Shown here: positions 32,099 to 43,639 of the stretch, one piece after another | Numbering within the stretch: position 1 is the stretch's first letter | Layout of the letters: each line of letters starts with the position of its first letter | From: Gordius sp. MW1 | Lineage: Eukaryota > Nematomorpha > Gordioida > Gordea > Gordiidae | Direction: 5' to 3' | Assembly (NCBI GenBank): GCA_964036665.1 | Contig: OZ038528.1 | Location: 2,486,501 to 2,550,500, forward strand | Length of the DNA stretch: 64,000 nt | The notes under the pieces: generated by a model | Seen by the model: only the letters and a program-made list of their open reading frames with translations | The model's database searches: none | What the model was told of the DNA's origin: nothing | Program-made: the position numbers and the translations under genes

Positions 32099-32916
32099 TA
32101 CGCCTCTGGATTTCGAATCGAATATTTTTGGTATTCGATTCGAGATTCGTCGAATATTAAAATGAAGATTTGAATTTGATTCGAAAAATAATTAAGGATT
32201 TGAAATCGATTCGAATATATATTAAGTTTTTTTACTAATAAAAAACACATTAAAAATGCTAGAATTTTTAATTTGCATATACATTTGAAAAATTTATTTG
32301 AAAGACATTTAAAAAATACATTCATTGAAAATAAAAATATTAAAGGCTAACAAAAAACTATGGCGATATGTGTAGGACATTCAAGATTATTTTCCTACCC
32401 CACTAAACGGTTGGTTGTGTTTTTATCAATGTAACCTTTTCTCCCATTCAATGTTGGACAAATCCAATGCCTGCTTTACTAAAATAGCCTTTTCTATCAT
32501 TATATAGGTGCTGTTCCACCTGACTACCATGTCAAGTACTGCCTATATGTAATTAATTGGTGGGTCAAATTCTTTACATATAGCCTTTAATCGTTAAATA
32601 TTTTTAGGCTGTCTTGCAATTTATATCAAAGTCCACAATTTAATTTAATTGTGATCCTCGTTCTCCATAACTTATGTAAGTTTGAAAAATTTTAAATTAG
32701 CAGGAAAAATAACTGAAATGCGGTAAGATAAAAATAGCTAAATATTTGCATCTCGTCTATTTAAATTAGACTTTTAAAAAAATTAGATTTTTTTAAGGAT
32801 TCGATTCGGATTTTCGATTCTTAGCAGCGTAAATATTCGATTCGAAACTTACACATATGGATTCAAATTCGGATTCGAAAATTCGAATCGAATCTCAAAT
32901 ATTTCCCAGAGGCGTA
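32099..32916. mobile_element. Non-autonomous hAT element with ATTCGAATCG subterminal repeats
   Basis: Inverted ends TACGCCTCTGG, perfect 8-bp target duplication GCTTGAAT (32091-32098, 32917-32924). The outer ~120 bp on each side are dense in ATTCGATTCG/CGAATCGAAT motifs in both orientations, typical transposase-binding arrays. No coding region. It sits inside another repeat whose relative is at 41525-41710. Confidence 0.9.
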
Positions 32917-32924
32917 GCTTGAAT

Positions 32925-33060
32925 GGATATGGGGGCGGGAGAGGAATAAAAGGAGAAAGTTTAAGATTGATGTGTTAGTAAACATCGCATGTGTAGTATT
33001 ATACTACAATGTATTTCGTTTTTCAGACATTGTGAAACGAATTTTGATAAGGGGGGGGGG
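32925..33060. repeat. Repeat matching 41525-41710 in reverse
   Basis: Shared blocks: GGATATGGGGGCGGGAGAGG, GTGTTAGTAAACATCGC, TATGTCTGAAAAA-like reversed, and CAAAATTCG. Ends with a run of 16 G at ~33050. Confidence 0.6.
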
Positions 33061-33189
33061 GGGGGGTTCACGTAAACGCGAATAAATTTAAGTTATAAGA
33101 ACTATTAAGGTTGAATTTGATGTTACCAAAATATTTGGGGAAAATCACTGCTTAATGGTTATAAAAACAATTAAAGTGTACGTACACCT

Positions 33190-34055
33190 ATAGTTGTTAA
33201 ATTGCTAATTGCTTCATTTCCCAACGCGAGCACGCACACTGAGCTGTTTAATATTCGCTTTAGCACAATGAATGCTCGCCGTTCGGTTCGGTGCACTAGG
33301 CAGAACAATAGCATTTAAAAATGCTCGAGCAGCGAGTCAAAGGAGCAAAATCTGTTCAACATTGCGCAGATTGCCTAAGCAGAAACTCGAGCAGATAGCA
33401 GATATAATTGCTACGATAGTAACATTAAATATTTGTTTATATTATATATCATACAAAATAACAACTTTGCCTCCCCCCCCCTTTTTTTGTTCCTTTGGTT
33501 TGCGCCCCTCCTCTTTTTTTAGCCTTTGTTTCACGCGGGGGGGGGGGGGGGGGTTAACCCCCCTTTTTACCCTCTTTCTCACCCTTTGGGTGAGTATGAG
33601 AGTAAAGGGTGGGGGCGAATCCCCCCTCTAGGTGAGTGATAGGGTAATAAGGGGGGGGGGGGGAATCACCGGGACAATGGGTTAAAAAAAGGGGGGATGG
33701 ATAACCCGCCCCCCCCCCTTTCCCCGGGTAAAAATGAGGGTGAAAAAAGAGGGCAAAAAAGAGGGGAGGGCAAACCAACGGGGCAAAAAAAGAGGAGGGC
33801 AAAGTTCTTATTTGTTTATAATACATAATATGAGCAAACATTTAAAGTTACTAACTCGTAGCAATTAAAAAATCTGCTCAATGCTTGAACAGATTTTGCT
33901 GTTTCGACTCGCTGCTCGAGCATTTTTATATGCTATTGTTGGGCACCGAACAGCGAGCACTCATTGTGCTAACGCGCACAATAAACAGCTCAGTGTGCAC
34001 GCTCGAGCAAAGCGCATAGTGAGCATTGCTCACGCGAGCAATTTTACAATTCGAA
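33190..34055. mobile_element. Foldback element with GCTCGAGC-rich arms
   Basis: Arms of ~200 bp pair around a central G/C-rich block: TGCTCGAGCAGCGAGTC with GACTCGCTGCTCGAGCA, and AGCGAGCACTCATTGTGC with GCACAATGAATGCTCGCC. Target duplication GTACACCT / GTACACCA (7/8). Confidence 0.8.
33470..33830. repeat. Nested C/G-run palindrome
   Basis: GCCTCCCCCCCCCTTTTTTT and GCGCCCCTCCTC pair with reversed copies at ~33760-33810 (AAAAAAGAGGAGGGCAAAG). Runs of 10-18 G or C occur. It lies in the loop of the foldback element. Confidence 0.8.
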
Positions 34056-34939
34056 GTACACCATAGGTCTATCAAAGTCAGTGACATGAATATCTTTAAA
34101 TTAGTTTTATTAAATTTTAAGAAGGCTGTGATATAAATTTTTGATTACAAATAAAGGCTCAGCTATCAATAAATACCTTACAATTTCTAAATGCAATATC
34201 ATCCAGCTTACCACAGGATGCGTTTATATAAAAGCTTTTTCAAACAATAACTTGGGACAATTTTTATCTGAGCGAATTTGTAAATTTTATTTTAGACATT
34301 GTCAATGTTTTTAGCCGGTGACCAATCTAGTCTCTAGCATATCTATAAATGTCTAAAAGAATCATGAAGATCATTTATCGCTTAGTCCCATTTTTCATTT
34401 TAAAAGTAGCCAGCTTGAGTGATTTGATTAAAATTAATAAAGCTAAAAATATAAAAAGGGCAAGTCATAGTGTAAGAAAATGTGGATATTTAAGCCCGAC
34501 TTATATATAAAGGCTAAGAAAGTCGTATTAGTCAGTACCAGAGCTCTGATATATCGCTTCATCCCGATGTTTATTTCTATTTTTCATGAGTTCCACCCAC
34601 AAGCTAAAACAAAAATACTTTACACTTTAATCAAATTATTTAGTTTTAACATAAATTTTTCTATTTAATTGCCCAAGTTTTTATTAGTTATGCAATGAGC
34701 CTCAGTCTATTCTAATAGAAGGTTTTAAAAACAATGTAAAAATATTTAAGAGATCAAATTTTAAACAAGGTAGATGTGATGTAATTGAATTAGTTTATAG
34801 TAAATAAACATTATAATGAGGGAAGCTAAATGCATTAAGTCAGAGTTGTATAAATTGATTGTGTATAATAAGTGCAAGATCAACAATCATCTATTACAAT
34901 CAAAATGCGCTAATTCTGGAAAACTTTAAAATGTATTAT

Positions 34940-35330
34940 GTTGTTGTTGTGTGGATGAGAAGGAGAGCTCTTCGGGTAGTGAATATCAAACCGGGAGGAC
35001 GATTACAAGTGACTTTGAGTAGGTAAATGATATGATGCCCACCTCGTCAACGCCTGTGTCCCCGGGGAGGAACTTGGCGACCAAGAGCAGCATGTGGAGA
35101 AGTTGGCAAATCTGCTTGCTTACACGCCAATGTTTGGTTACACCGACCTATCGCGTTACCAAGACGCCTTGGACGAGGCTGGTTTTTTGTGGGACTTTTA
35201 GCCCCACCATGTTCTATTGATCGAGGTGTGGAGTCTGTTTCAAAACCTGTGCTCATCTTCCCATCCACATAAATTGCAATCATCCTTACACTCACACCCC
35301 TTCCCAAGATAAAAAGATCTTCGGGGGGAG
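34940..35330 (+). pseudogene. Unknown coding remnant A, left arm of giant inverted repeat
   Basis: Translated pieces DEKESSSGSEYQ, PGEELGDQEQHVEKLANLLA and YTPMFGYTDLSRYQDALDEA are mirrored in the right arm (37905-37548, minus) as YEKENSSGIEYQ, VPGEDLGDQSSKEVGQ and LAYTSIFDYTDLSRYQDALG. Stops and frameshifts are present. Higher GC than the surroundings. No family recognised. Confidence 0.6.
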
Positions 35331-35509
35331 ATTTCAACAAAATATTCGTCTAGGGAACATAACAGTAGGTCACCAATTCATAAGACTCAATAAAGAAGTA
35401 AAAACTTGATAATTTTTTTTAACAAAATATCATATTTAATGTTATATATATTTAATATTATAAATTAATTTATACAAAATCCCATTCATGACATAAATTC
35501 CTACTCTAT

Positions 35510-35965
35510 GATCATGATGGTTTCCATGTCATTTGATGTAGGAATTTACGAACAGAAATATGCAGATTGCGGAATTCCATCATTATTAAAGATATTGTCT
35601 CACTCGTCGCATCCCTTGAACTAAGCGTTAGCAGGTACGGGAGATAAGTGGACGTTTTCATATAATCGGTTATTCGCAAATACTCCAAATATTGGGCGAA
35701 GCTAATAAAGGAGTTAAAAAGTTGTATATCTTGAGAAAAACCATGGTAATTCGGTGGGTAGTTTAATCTTGTTGTTTAAAGCTTGACTCATTAACAATGC
35801 ATTTGGCACGTTACTACTGTAAAATATCTCAAAAAGTAATGCGGTTAGCGCCTCTGTACATTTTTCCTTGCAAGATAGCCGCACCTTGAGAAGGTTTAAT
35901 TTTGGCTTCACCTTCTTATCACTGGATCCTTGTGTTTGGGGAAAGTTAGGATTCTCCCACTCCAT
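35510..35965 (-). pseudogene. Unknown coding remnant B, left arm
   Basis: MEWENPNFPQTQGSSDKKVK begins the frame and SNVPNALLMSQALNNKIKLP follows. After a one-base shift it continues LFNSFISFAQYLEYLRITDY, MKTSTYLPYLLTLSSRDATS and VRKFLHQMTWKPS then stop. The right arm (36195-36902, +) carries MEWEFTDFPK, NNNVPNALIND, LEYLRITDYMKKSTYLPYLL and KFLHQMT. No family recognised; mostly helical, hydrophobic-rich. Confidence 0.6.
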
Positions 35966-36194
35966 AATGTGTGTTGAGTGAACACGGCATATGACAGTGT
36001 TCTAAGAAGGGGTTGGGTGCTTTGGACAGGACAAGTATTAAATATTTCTTACATTCTCAATTAATCTTCATGTATCTCGTAGGCTTGGGCCAAAGCACAT
36101 AGTGAGCATTCCACTCTGTATGACCCTGTTTGGGTGTAGAGGTTCGTTTGAAAAAAATCATTATCAGATAATGTCAAATGTCACCGCTTTTAAA

Positions 36195-36902
36195 TTACCG
36201 TATGGAGTGGGAGTTTACCGACTTTCCCAAAACCACATTCATCGAGCGACAAGTAGGTGAATTTTCGATGTGCGGCTATCCTTCAAAGCGTAATGTAGAG
36301 AGGCGTGAACCACAACGTTACGAGATATCTTACAATAATAACGTGCCAAATGCATTGATTAATGATACAAGCTTTAATCAACAAGATTAAACTACCGACC
36401 ACACATTACCATGGTTTTTCTCAAAATTTACAACTTTTTGTCTCCTTTATTACCTTTTCCCAGGCGCGTAGCCAAGGGGGCAAAAAGCGGGAATTTTCTA
36501 CCCCTTGACCAAAATTTGAAATTTTTTTTGAAGGTCCATGTCCTTTTTTAAGGTGTAAAATCGATAGTAAATGCTATAATTAATGAAGAAGAGATTTTTC
36601 CAAAGTTGGTTATATAGCGCCTTGAAGTTTGGCTATATTGTACGCGAAGTTTAATTTTGTTACATTTTAAATAAAAGTGTCCAAAAGTTTTTTGAATTTT
36701 TCGCCCTTGAGAAAATTCTGGCTACGCGCCTGTTTGCCCGATATAGCTTTGGAGTATTTGCGAATAACCGATTATATGAAAAAGTCCACTTATCTCCCTT
36801 ACCTGCTAACGCTTAGTTCAAGGGATGCGACGAGTGTGACAATATCTTTAATAATGATTATGAATATTTCATTTCATAGTAAATTTCTACATCAAATGAC
36901 AT
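36195..36902 (+). pseudogene. Unknown coding remnant B, right arm, split by a MITE
   Basis: Mirror of 35965-35510. It starts MEWEFTDFPKTTFIERQVGE and stops after NDTSFNQQD. The downstream part (LPDIALEYLRITDYMKKSTY..., FLHQMT then stop at ~36902) resumes after the MITE at 36461-36732. Confidence 0.6.
36461..36732. mobile_element. MITE, CAGGCGCGTAGCCAAGG family
   Basis: Inverted ends CAGGCGCGTAGCC / GGCTACGCGCCTG. The left arm of the giant repeat lacks it, giving an approximate empty site (TTAGCTTCGCCCAATATT on the opposite strand). The target duplication is unclear. Second copy at 55897-56182. Confidence 0.85.
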
Positions 36903-37547
36903 AGAGCCATCTTGGAGTTGAGATTTTTGCCTTAAATGGGATTTTTTAAAAAGGGTCCAGAAAAAAAGGTATAAAAGATTAAAAATATATTTATCAAATG
37001 TGCCAAATGTATATACAAAAGGGTCCAAAGAAAGTCGTATATGAGATGCAAATTGTATATATAAAATGATTCAGATAAAATTAAGTATAAAGGTAACAAA
37101 TAAATTCAGCAAATATGCATAATATGTATAAAAGGGTCCAGTAAAGTGGTATATAAAGGTTCCACTTGTCCCAAAGATGCGGTGTGCTCATCTAGATATA
37201 GAAGTTGGGATAAAAATTAATTTATAAAGATTAGCCTATGAATAATAAATATTTAATTTACATACCGCCCACAAATTTGGGACATAGCATGTTCAAACGC
37301 CGATCCGTTGTCGTCCAACGACAAAAACCGGGCTGCTTATTTGATAATGCTAATCTGGCTGGCCCTCTCCTTTTCCAGAGGCGGATAATATTTGGTGTAT
37401 ACAACTTTAAATATGTTTTGTTGAAAAAAAAGATAAGTTTATACTTCTTTGCTGCGTCATGAATTGGTGATTTATTGTTAAGTTGCCTAGACGTAAATTT
37501 TGTTGAAATCTCCTCCCGAGGATCTTTTAATCCTCGGATGGGGCTGG

Positions 37548-37905
37548 TCAGTGTGATGGTGATGCTAATTTAGGTGTGGAATATAAAATGCGCACAAGTA
37601 TCGGAGTAGACTCCTTAACCTCGATCGTAGGAACATTGTGTGACGAAAGGTCGCACAAAAAACCAGCCTCGCCCAAGGCGTCTTGGTAACGCGATAGGTC
37701 GGTGTAATCAAATATTGACGTGTAAGCAAGCATTGGCCAACTTCTTTGCTGCTCTGGTCGCCAAGATCCTCTCCGGGGACGGCTACAGACTTGTCCGCGA
37801 TGGGCATCAAGTCATCCACGTACTCAAAGTTCCCTGTAGCCGTCCCCCGCTCTTGGTATTCAATACCCGAAGAGTTCTCCTTTTCGTACGCACCACAACA
37901 ACATA
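37548..37905 (-). pseudogene. Unknown coding remnant A, right arm
   Basis: Reads YEKENSSGIEYQERGTATGN then FEYVDDLMPIADKSVAVPGE. After a shift it reads LAYTSIFDYTDLSRYQDALG, EAGFLCDLSSHNVPTIEVKE. It is longer and more open than the left-arm copy, so the ancestral frame is best judged here. Confidence 0.6.
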
Positions 37906-38890
37906 ATAGACTTTTTAAAAGTTTTCAAAATTAGCGCATGTAGATCTTGCACTTTTTATACACAATCCATTTTTAACATTCTGACGTTTTAACGCGTTTA
38001 GCTTACCTCATTATCTCTATTTTCAATAAACTAATTCAATTATATTTATATCTGTCTTCCTAAAAGTTAATGTTTATAATTGTAATATTTTAACATTGTT
38101 TTTAAAGCATTAAAATGAGGATGATTGCTTAACTAATCTAAACTTTGGCAATTAAATAGAAAAAAGTGTGTTAAAACTACATAATTTAACTGGAGATTAA
38201 AGTATTAATTTTATTCTAACTTGTGGATCAACCAAATAATAATTATAAATAAACACTGGGATGAACCGATGAAATGCGATTTAACAGACCTCTGGTACTA
38301 ACTAATATGACTTTCTAAGCTTTTTATATGGATCGGGTTTAAATTTCTATATTTTCTTACGCTGTGACTTGCCCTTTTTATATTTTCCGCTGTTTTAATT
38401 TCAATTAGAATCATTCAAGCTGGTATCTTTAAACATAAAAATGGGATTAAGCATAAACCGATAAATGTTATCTTTGTGATTCTTTTAAAATTTTATAGAT
38501 ATGCTAAAAACCAGATTGATCACCGGCTAAAAACACACAATGTCTAAGGTGAAATTTACGAATTCGCCCTTAAAGATAAAAATGGCTTGAGCCGAAGTCA
38601 TTGTCGGAAAAAGTTGATTAATGTAAACGCATCTTGTGGTAAGGTTGATGAGATGACATTGCTTACAGAAATTGTAAGTTATATATTGATAGTTAAACAT
38701 TGTCAAATTTGTAATCAAAATTTATATCACAGCCTTCTTGAAATTTAATAAAACTAAAGCAAAGATATTCATGTCATTGACTTTGATAAACCTAGGTGTC
38801 GCACCACTTTAATAACGATCATTTTTCGCGTGATATTTTGGTTATAATCAAGTTAACTTTAATTTGTATAACCATTAATATGCCATATTT

Positions 38891-39639
38891 TTCCGGGTTT
38901 TTAATATGGGTCGGCTTTGAAAAACATCCGGCGCAAGAGTCTTAAGAATATTAAAAATTTATAAAGCGCTCTCTGTTGTAAGAGTGACATGATGTAATAA
39001 AAATGTAAATAAAATTTTCTAATTTTTTTTAGGTTGTAATTGTGATCAATCTAATTCAGCCATGGCCAAAAGTGCCCTTCGCCCCCTTAACAATAAAAAA
39101 ATAATTTTTCAAGGCAGCATGTAATTTTATTTATATAACAAAATATTCTAGGCAATTATTTTCACAAAAATTGAGTAATTTGTATTTTATGTATGAGGTG
39201 GACGAGGCTGATGAATAGAGGGGCAAGTTTTAATTCAATCTATATTAATGAATTATTACAACGTATAATTTATTTTTTTTAATATTGATTAACTGCTTTA
39301 ATCCTTTTCAACTAGCTAAAAAGAAGATTAGGCTAAAAACGGGGCAAAAGTACCTAAACATACGTCAAGGGAGGACGGGATAAGCTAATTTTGATTTACC
39401 AATTTGATTGGCTTATCAATTCTTTTTCGATTCGATTACCAAAATGCGTTTATTATCAAAATGTCCTAAACCTTTCATTTAAGTTTTTATGCAAAGCATC
39501 CGGATAACCTTAATATATTAAACCATTTTGTTGGGGTAGATCACTTATTGCAATATGATTTGCAAAGTCACGAATTAAAATTTAGATAATACTTCTAGTT
39601 TAAACAAATTTTCAGTTAGTTGTTTGTCAATCTTGATGG
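38891..39639. other. AT-rich spacer, nothing recognised
   Basis: No exon, RNA gene or named repeat supported. Confidence 0.4.
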
Positions 39640-40241
39640 TCAGCTCCTTAATTCTCCACCGATACTTGCATTTACACCAGCTTCACTTTAGTTTATACCT
39701 TTTCAAGTCCATACCACTTTTATGCTTTGATGTCTGTTTTAGTCTTCCTCTTTTGGCTTGCTTATAACTTGAATCTTCCTGATAAAATCTGGCACGTGAC
39801 TTTCCTTCCGTATACTAGCTACGATCATAATCTTTTAACAACCAACTTTCTTTTTGATCGGAATGACATCTAATTTGTCACTAACTTTTAATTTCTTATA
39901 TGGTTGTTCTAGCTTTTCCCCAAGATCATCCTAACATTCGCATCCTTATTGTAGCCTAACTTCACTCTTTCTAGGCCTCAATTATATATGTCTCTGAACC
40001 ATACATCGAACCTTCTTTTTACTTCAGGGTTTGTGTGTTTGTCGCAGAGTACACCATTTAATTCCCAAAAACCATCCTGCGTTGAATATTGCCTTAATCT
40101 CGCTTTCCACCCACCCCCAACATATTTTAAATGCATTTTAGAGCTAATATATTTGAATTCTTCCTATTGTTCAAACATTAACTAAGCATCAATTAGCAGC
40201 TATAATCCTTTGTGTTTGTCTCCATTTTCCTGTTACAAGCA
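39640..40241 (-). pseudogene. RTE-type LINE C-terminal fragment
   Basis: On the minus strand: ESEIKAIFNAGWFLGIKWCT (RTE: xxxIxxxWxxWxxxxGVLCD), then KKVRCMVQRHI and GYNKDANVRMILGKS, a GRKVTCQILSGRFKL block and a KRKTKTDIKA block. The order matches the C-terminal ~200 residues of RTE reverse transcriptases. Many stops. The hAT at 40242 inserted next to it. Confidence 0.6.
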
Positions 40242-41363
40242 TAGAGACCTGCAAAATCGATTTTTTTAAGGCCCGTCCCGGCCCGGAATTAAAATGGGGA
40301 AATAGGCCCGTCCCGGGCCCGAATTTTAGCATCTGTAAAAACAAGGCCCGGGCCCGGCCCGGAATTTTGGTAATTGCAGAAACTTAATCAAACTTAATTT
40401 TGGTAAAAGTTTTTTTTAATTAATAAAACGCACATAAAAAAATTATAAATGGATAAAAAACTATTTTGATGGAAAAAACACAGGCATCAAAAATTTCCGT
40501 GTTTTAGATTTGTTCTCCGCTCTTCATAAATGCGGCCAGCTGACGAAAAACACCTCTCACTCGAGGCCAAATCAGGTAAAAATCTTACAAACAAGAGGGC
40601 TAAGCGCTGGAAATGACAACTGTGGTCTTTCGACCGATCAGATAATTTGATTTTTTTTTCTCATTGATCTTTAACTTTGTATTCCTCTACCTCTTTCTTC
40701 ATAGAAGATGTCTCATGCCATATCCATTTAACAAAATTGGGCTATTGAGGATATGAGATCTTTTTTGATTTTTGCAGGATTTGTAAGTTTTGTTAAAAGT
40801 GGCTTGCATAGGTAATAGTCCAATTTTTATTTTCTTGGACTTCTTTACAGCATTTATGTTTTTGGAGATGGGTGTTCCATATTAAGCATTATCAAAACTA
40901 AAATAAATATTGCCTGATGAGCAGGAATTATAGGATAACACATTCCTGCAAATCTTACCAAAAACAAAATTTATTTTCTTATAATCTTTTCCATACTTTA
41001 CTCTTTTTTCTAAGATTTTCTTTTACTTTATAAAATTTTTTCTGAATATTTTCAGCTATTAGCAGTAATTTTTTTTGTTCCATACTTAATTGTTTGTATA
41101 TTAGAATAAGCGCGAAATGAATAAATGAGTGTTTAACAGATTCAATAACTTGTAATTAATTTTTTGAAATATTATTGATTGTTTTAAACAGAATACAAGA
41201 CTACTTAGACTCTTCTAAATTATTCCGGGCCGTGCCTATAATTTATAAATTAGGCCCAGCCCGGAATTTTAAAGCCTAAAAATTTAAGGCCCGAGCCCGC
41301 CCCGGGCCCGTCCGGGCCCGGGCTTTTCTGGGCCGGGCCTCGGACCGCCCGTGCAGGTCTCTA
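40242..41363. mobile_element. hAT transposon remnant with GGCCCGG subterminal repeats
   Basis: Inverted ends TAGAGACCTGC(A) and perfect target duplication TACAAGCA (40234-40241, 41364-41371). Both ends carry clustered GGCCCGG, GCCCGTCCCGG motifs over 100-150 bp. The C-terminal hAT signature is encoded inside on the minus strand. Confidence 0.93.
40505..40575 (-). pseudogene. hAT transposase C-terminal motif
   Basis: Reads DLASSERCFSSAGRIYEERR then TNLK, matching the hAT dimerisation signature (SSERxFSxAGRI...R..L). It lies 260 bp inside the left end of the 40242-41363 element. The rest of the transposase is decayed or deleted. Confidence 0.85.
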
Positions 41364-41524
41364 TACAAGCATAATAATATTTAGGTTATTTTATTTTGAA
41401 AACGAGGTTTAGGTGCAAAAAACACATTTACCTTTTTTCGAGGCTATATTGCCGCGGCATTTTTAATTTTTACTGAAAGAATTAATTTATTTTAATAGAT
41501 TAAAGTTCCATCTATTTTTTTTCA

Positions 41525-41710
41525 CCTCTTTAATTTATTCGCCTTTACGTGAACCCCATCCCCATATCAAAATTCGTCCCTCTATGTCTGAAAAAAGGAA
41601 TACACTAAAGTACATACCACGTTCGCGATGTTTACTAATCCATCCCTATTTCCCTTCACCTACTCTCCTTTCAAATTTGTCCACTCCCGCTCCCTTCATG
41701 CGTGCTTGGC
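41525..41710. repeat. Repeat matching 32925-33060 in reverse
   Basis: CCCCATCCCCATATCAAAATTCG, TATGTCTGAAAAAAGG, GCGATGTTTACTAA and CTCCCTTCATGCGTGCTTGG blocks. It lies between the hAT and RTRAF exon 1. Confidence 0.55.
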
Positions 41711-41965
41711 CAAAGACTACCCGTTAATTCGTTAAAATTAAAATATGTGGTCGGTAAATCCACAATGGACTCGTTAATCACTCTATAACCGTTCCCTATC
41801 TATCATATTTAACTATGTTATTTTCAACCGAAAATTGATGTTTGACATTCATTCACACATAATGCTAAATTATGGTCTTAACCTTGAGCGTGTCGATTAG
41901 AGCGATTGAAACGCATGAGCATGACCGACTCCTATGGTATCTTTGCGACGCATCCCCTATCACAC

Positions 41966-42990
41966 ATGTTTCGTCGAAAATTATTAGCGTTGAAATATAA
42001 GCCTGATGGTGATTTTGATTATCTAAGTATTGAAGAATAGTTTTGATAATATTATTTAATAGATGATGAACATTTAAAACATCTAGTGATTTGGTTAGAA
42101 AGGAATAAAATTAAGCATCGAAGAGAGGATGAAAATGCAAATTTATATAATATTGATAATCAGGAATGGTTTGATGAATTTAATAAAGTATACTTTTAAT
42201 TTATATATATTTACTTTTAAGTATTTAAGCGCTCTCGTATATCCATATTCTAATGTCTCTCGCTCAGAAATTTTGGATTGGCTCCTGGGAATTGCATTAA
42301 ACCTTGATTATGGGGATGACCGTAATTAATTAAATTGCACTATAAGTGTATAATAGTTCAAAAGTATCAGAGTGCTCCAAAAAATGTAGAGGTTGAGCAT
42401 TTATCCCAAAATACAAACCCTATAGACAATCTTGATTGTAAGTATAAAAAGAGTTCTTGTATTAAAATAATTACAAATAATATTGGTAGTTGAAAGTGAT
42501 GAATTTAAAAATGGAGTAGCTGAATTGGCACATTTGCTTAAAATACCACTCCATCCGAATCACCTTTTGACATTAGAGGTAATTCTAATTTAAAAAGACT
42601 TTTAGTCAGATTAGGCAATTTGCAAATTTTTAACATTCAAATTATCTTCAGAAGCTCTTAATTTGCATCAAACACAAAAAAATATGTCTCCTAAAATTAA
42701 TACCTTGAATTTAAATGAAATGGAATTGGGGATTCCTTGTAAAGGTAATTGTATTTTGTTTATGAAGTTATACATTTACTATTAATTTGATTTTACTCCA
42801 TGCACTTTACTTAATGTTTTTATTGATACAAACAGATAAACAATTAAGTCATGCTGCTAAAATATTGCGTCTACTCTTTATTAAAAACCTTAGAGACTTT
42901 CAAACGCATATAAATGAAGCCATAGTAGTGTCTCAAAATATAACAGCAAATCCAAAAACAGATCAAAGTTTAGGGAAAGTTGGAAGATAA
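41966..42990 (+). CDS. RTRAF: RTRAF (hCLE/CGI-99) RNA transcription, translation and transport factor
   Basis: Exons 41966-42026, 42063-42187, 42222-42321, 42357-42437, 42490-42578, 42652-42744 and 42836-42990 follow the RTRAF protein from MFRRKLLALKY to NPKTDQSLGKVGR and a TAA stop. They include the conserved WLERNKIKHR, ILDWLLGIALNLDYGDD, GVAELAHLLKI and AAKILRLLFIKNLRDFQ. About 239 aa expected (human 244). RTRAF is a subunit of the RTCB-DDX1-FAM98 tRNA ligase complex and binds the Pol II tail and RNA. All junctions are in phase except between exons 5 and 6. There a KRLLVRL-coding piece at 42598-42614 seems flanked by 19-nt and 37-nt gaps (the second GC-AG), with a one-base phase conflict. 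Introns are very short (34-91 nt). Confidence 0.9.
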
Positions 42991-43639
42991 TTGTTTTTTG
43001 TGAAATTTAATATATATGATATGGGATTATATGTATTACTTTTACTTGCTAAATTTGTTTAAAGTATCACAAAAATATTTAAACCAATTTTCTCTAAAAT
43101 TTGAATTTATCATAGTTTGGTTATGACTGCATCATTCAATTTTATTAAAAAAGCTTTTCAAATATTGTCAATTATTTTTTAACTAATACATTATGTAAAA
43201 AATCTCATTAAGCTTGATATGACCCAATCATGTTATACTTGCTCAATCTCGCCCGAAATCTAAATTTTTGATAGTTGCCCGGCTCATGGGCCTAGCTCGT
43301 CGAGTTATTCTGCTCTCTGGTTGGGGTTGTAATATCTTTTTCATAACAATTTGTATTACACATAACGTTCATTCTAAATACTCCCTTTAAATTCGGGTTA
43401 GGAAATTTTTTACTCTCCCTCCCCTTCACACCTTATATATTGCAGGATCCTTGTAGAATACAATGTAAACAGTTAGTCAGTCTGTAATAGTCTATTGTAA
43501 AGTAAATCAATTATCACTATGATATGCTTGTTCCTATCCCTATCACATCCCATTTTCTAATTAATGATCTAAATCTTTCGTTTAACATAAAGCTTTCAGC
43601 TTAGTCATGATCATAACAGTCTTGAATGCACCTGAATAA
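42991..43639. other. RTRAF 3' flank and spacer
   Basis: No further gene seen up to the hAT element starting at 43640. Confidence 0.4.

Larger units (their letters stand above)
33100..38890. repeat. Giant imperfect inverted repeat, arms ~2.0-2.3 kb around a centre near 36.1 kb
   Basis: The left arm (from ~34061, with a weaker match out to ~33100) and the right arm (to 38795, weaker out to ~38890) are reverse complements at roughly 75-80 % by eye. They pair over their whole length: GGTCTATCAAAGTCAGTGAC with GGTTTATCAAAGTCAATGAC at the outside, and the MEWE-coding ends at the inside. Each arm contains the same two coding remnants in convergent orientation. A foldback element (33190-34055) interrupts the left outer arm and a MITE (36461-36732) the right arm. 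No transposase was recognised. Confidence 0.85.

Noticed and set aside
33554..33841. 95-codon ORF rich in Pro/Phe
   Set aside because: Translation of the C/G-run palindrome; composition artefact.
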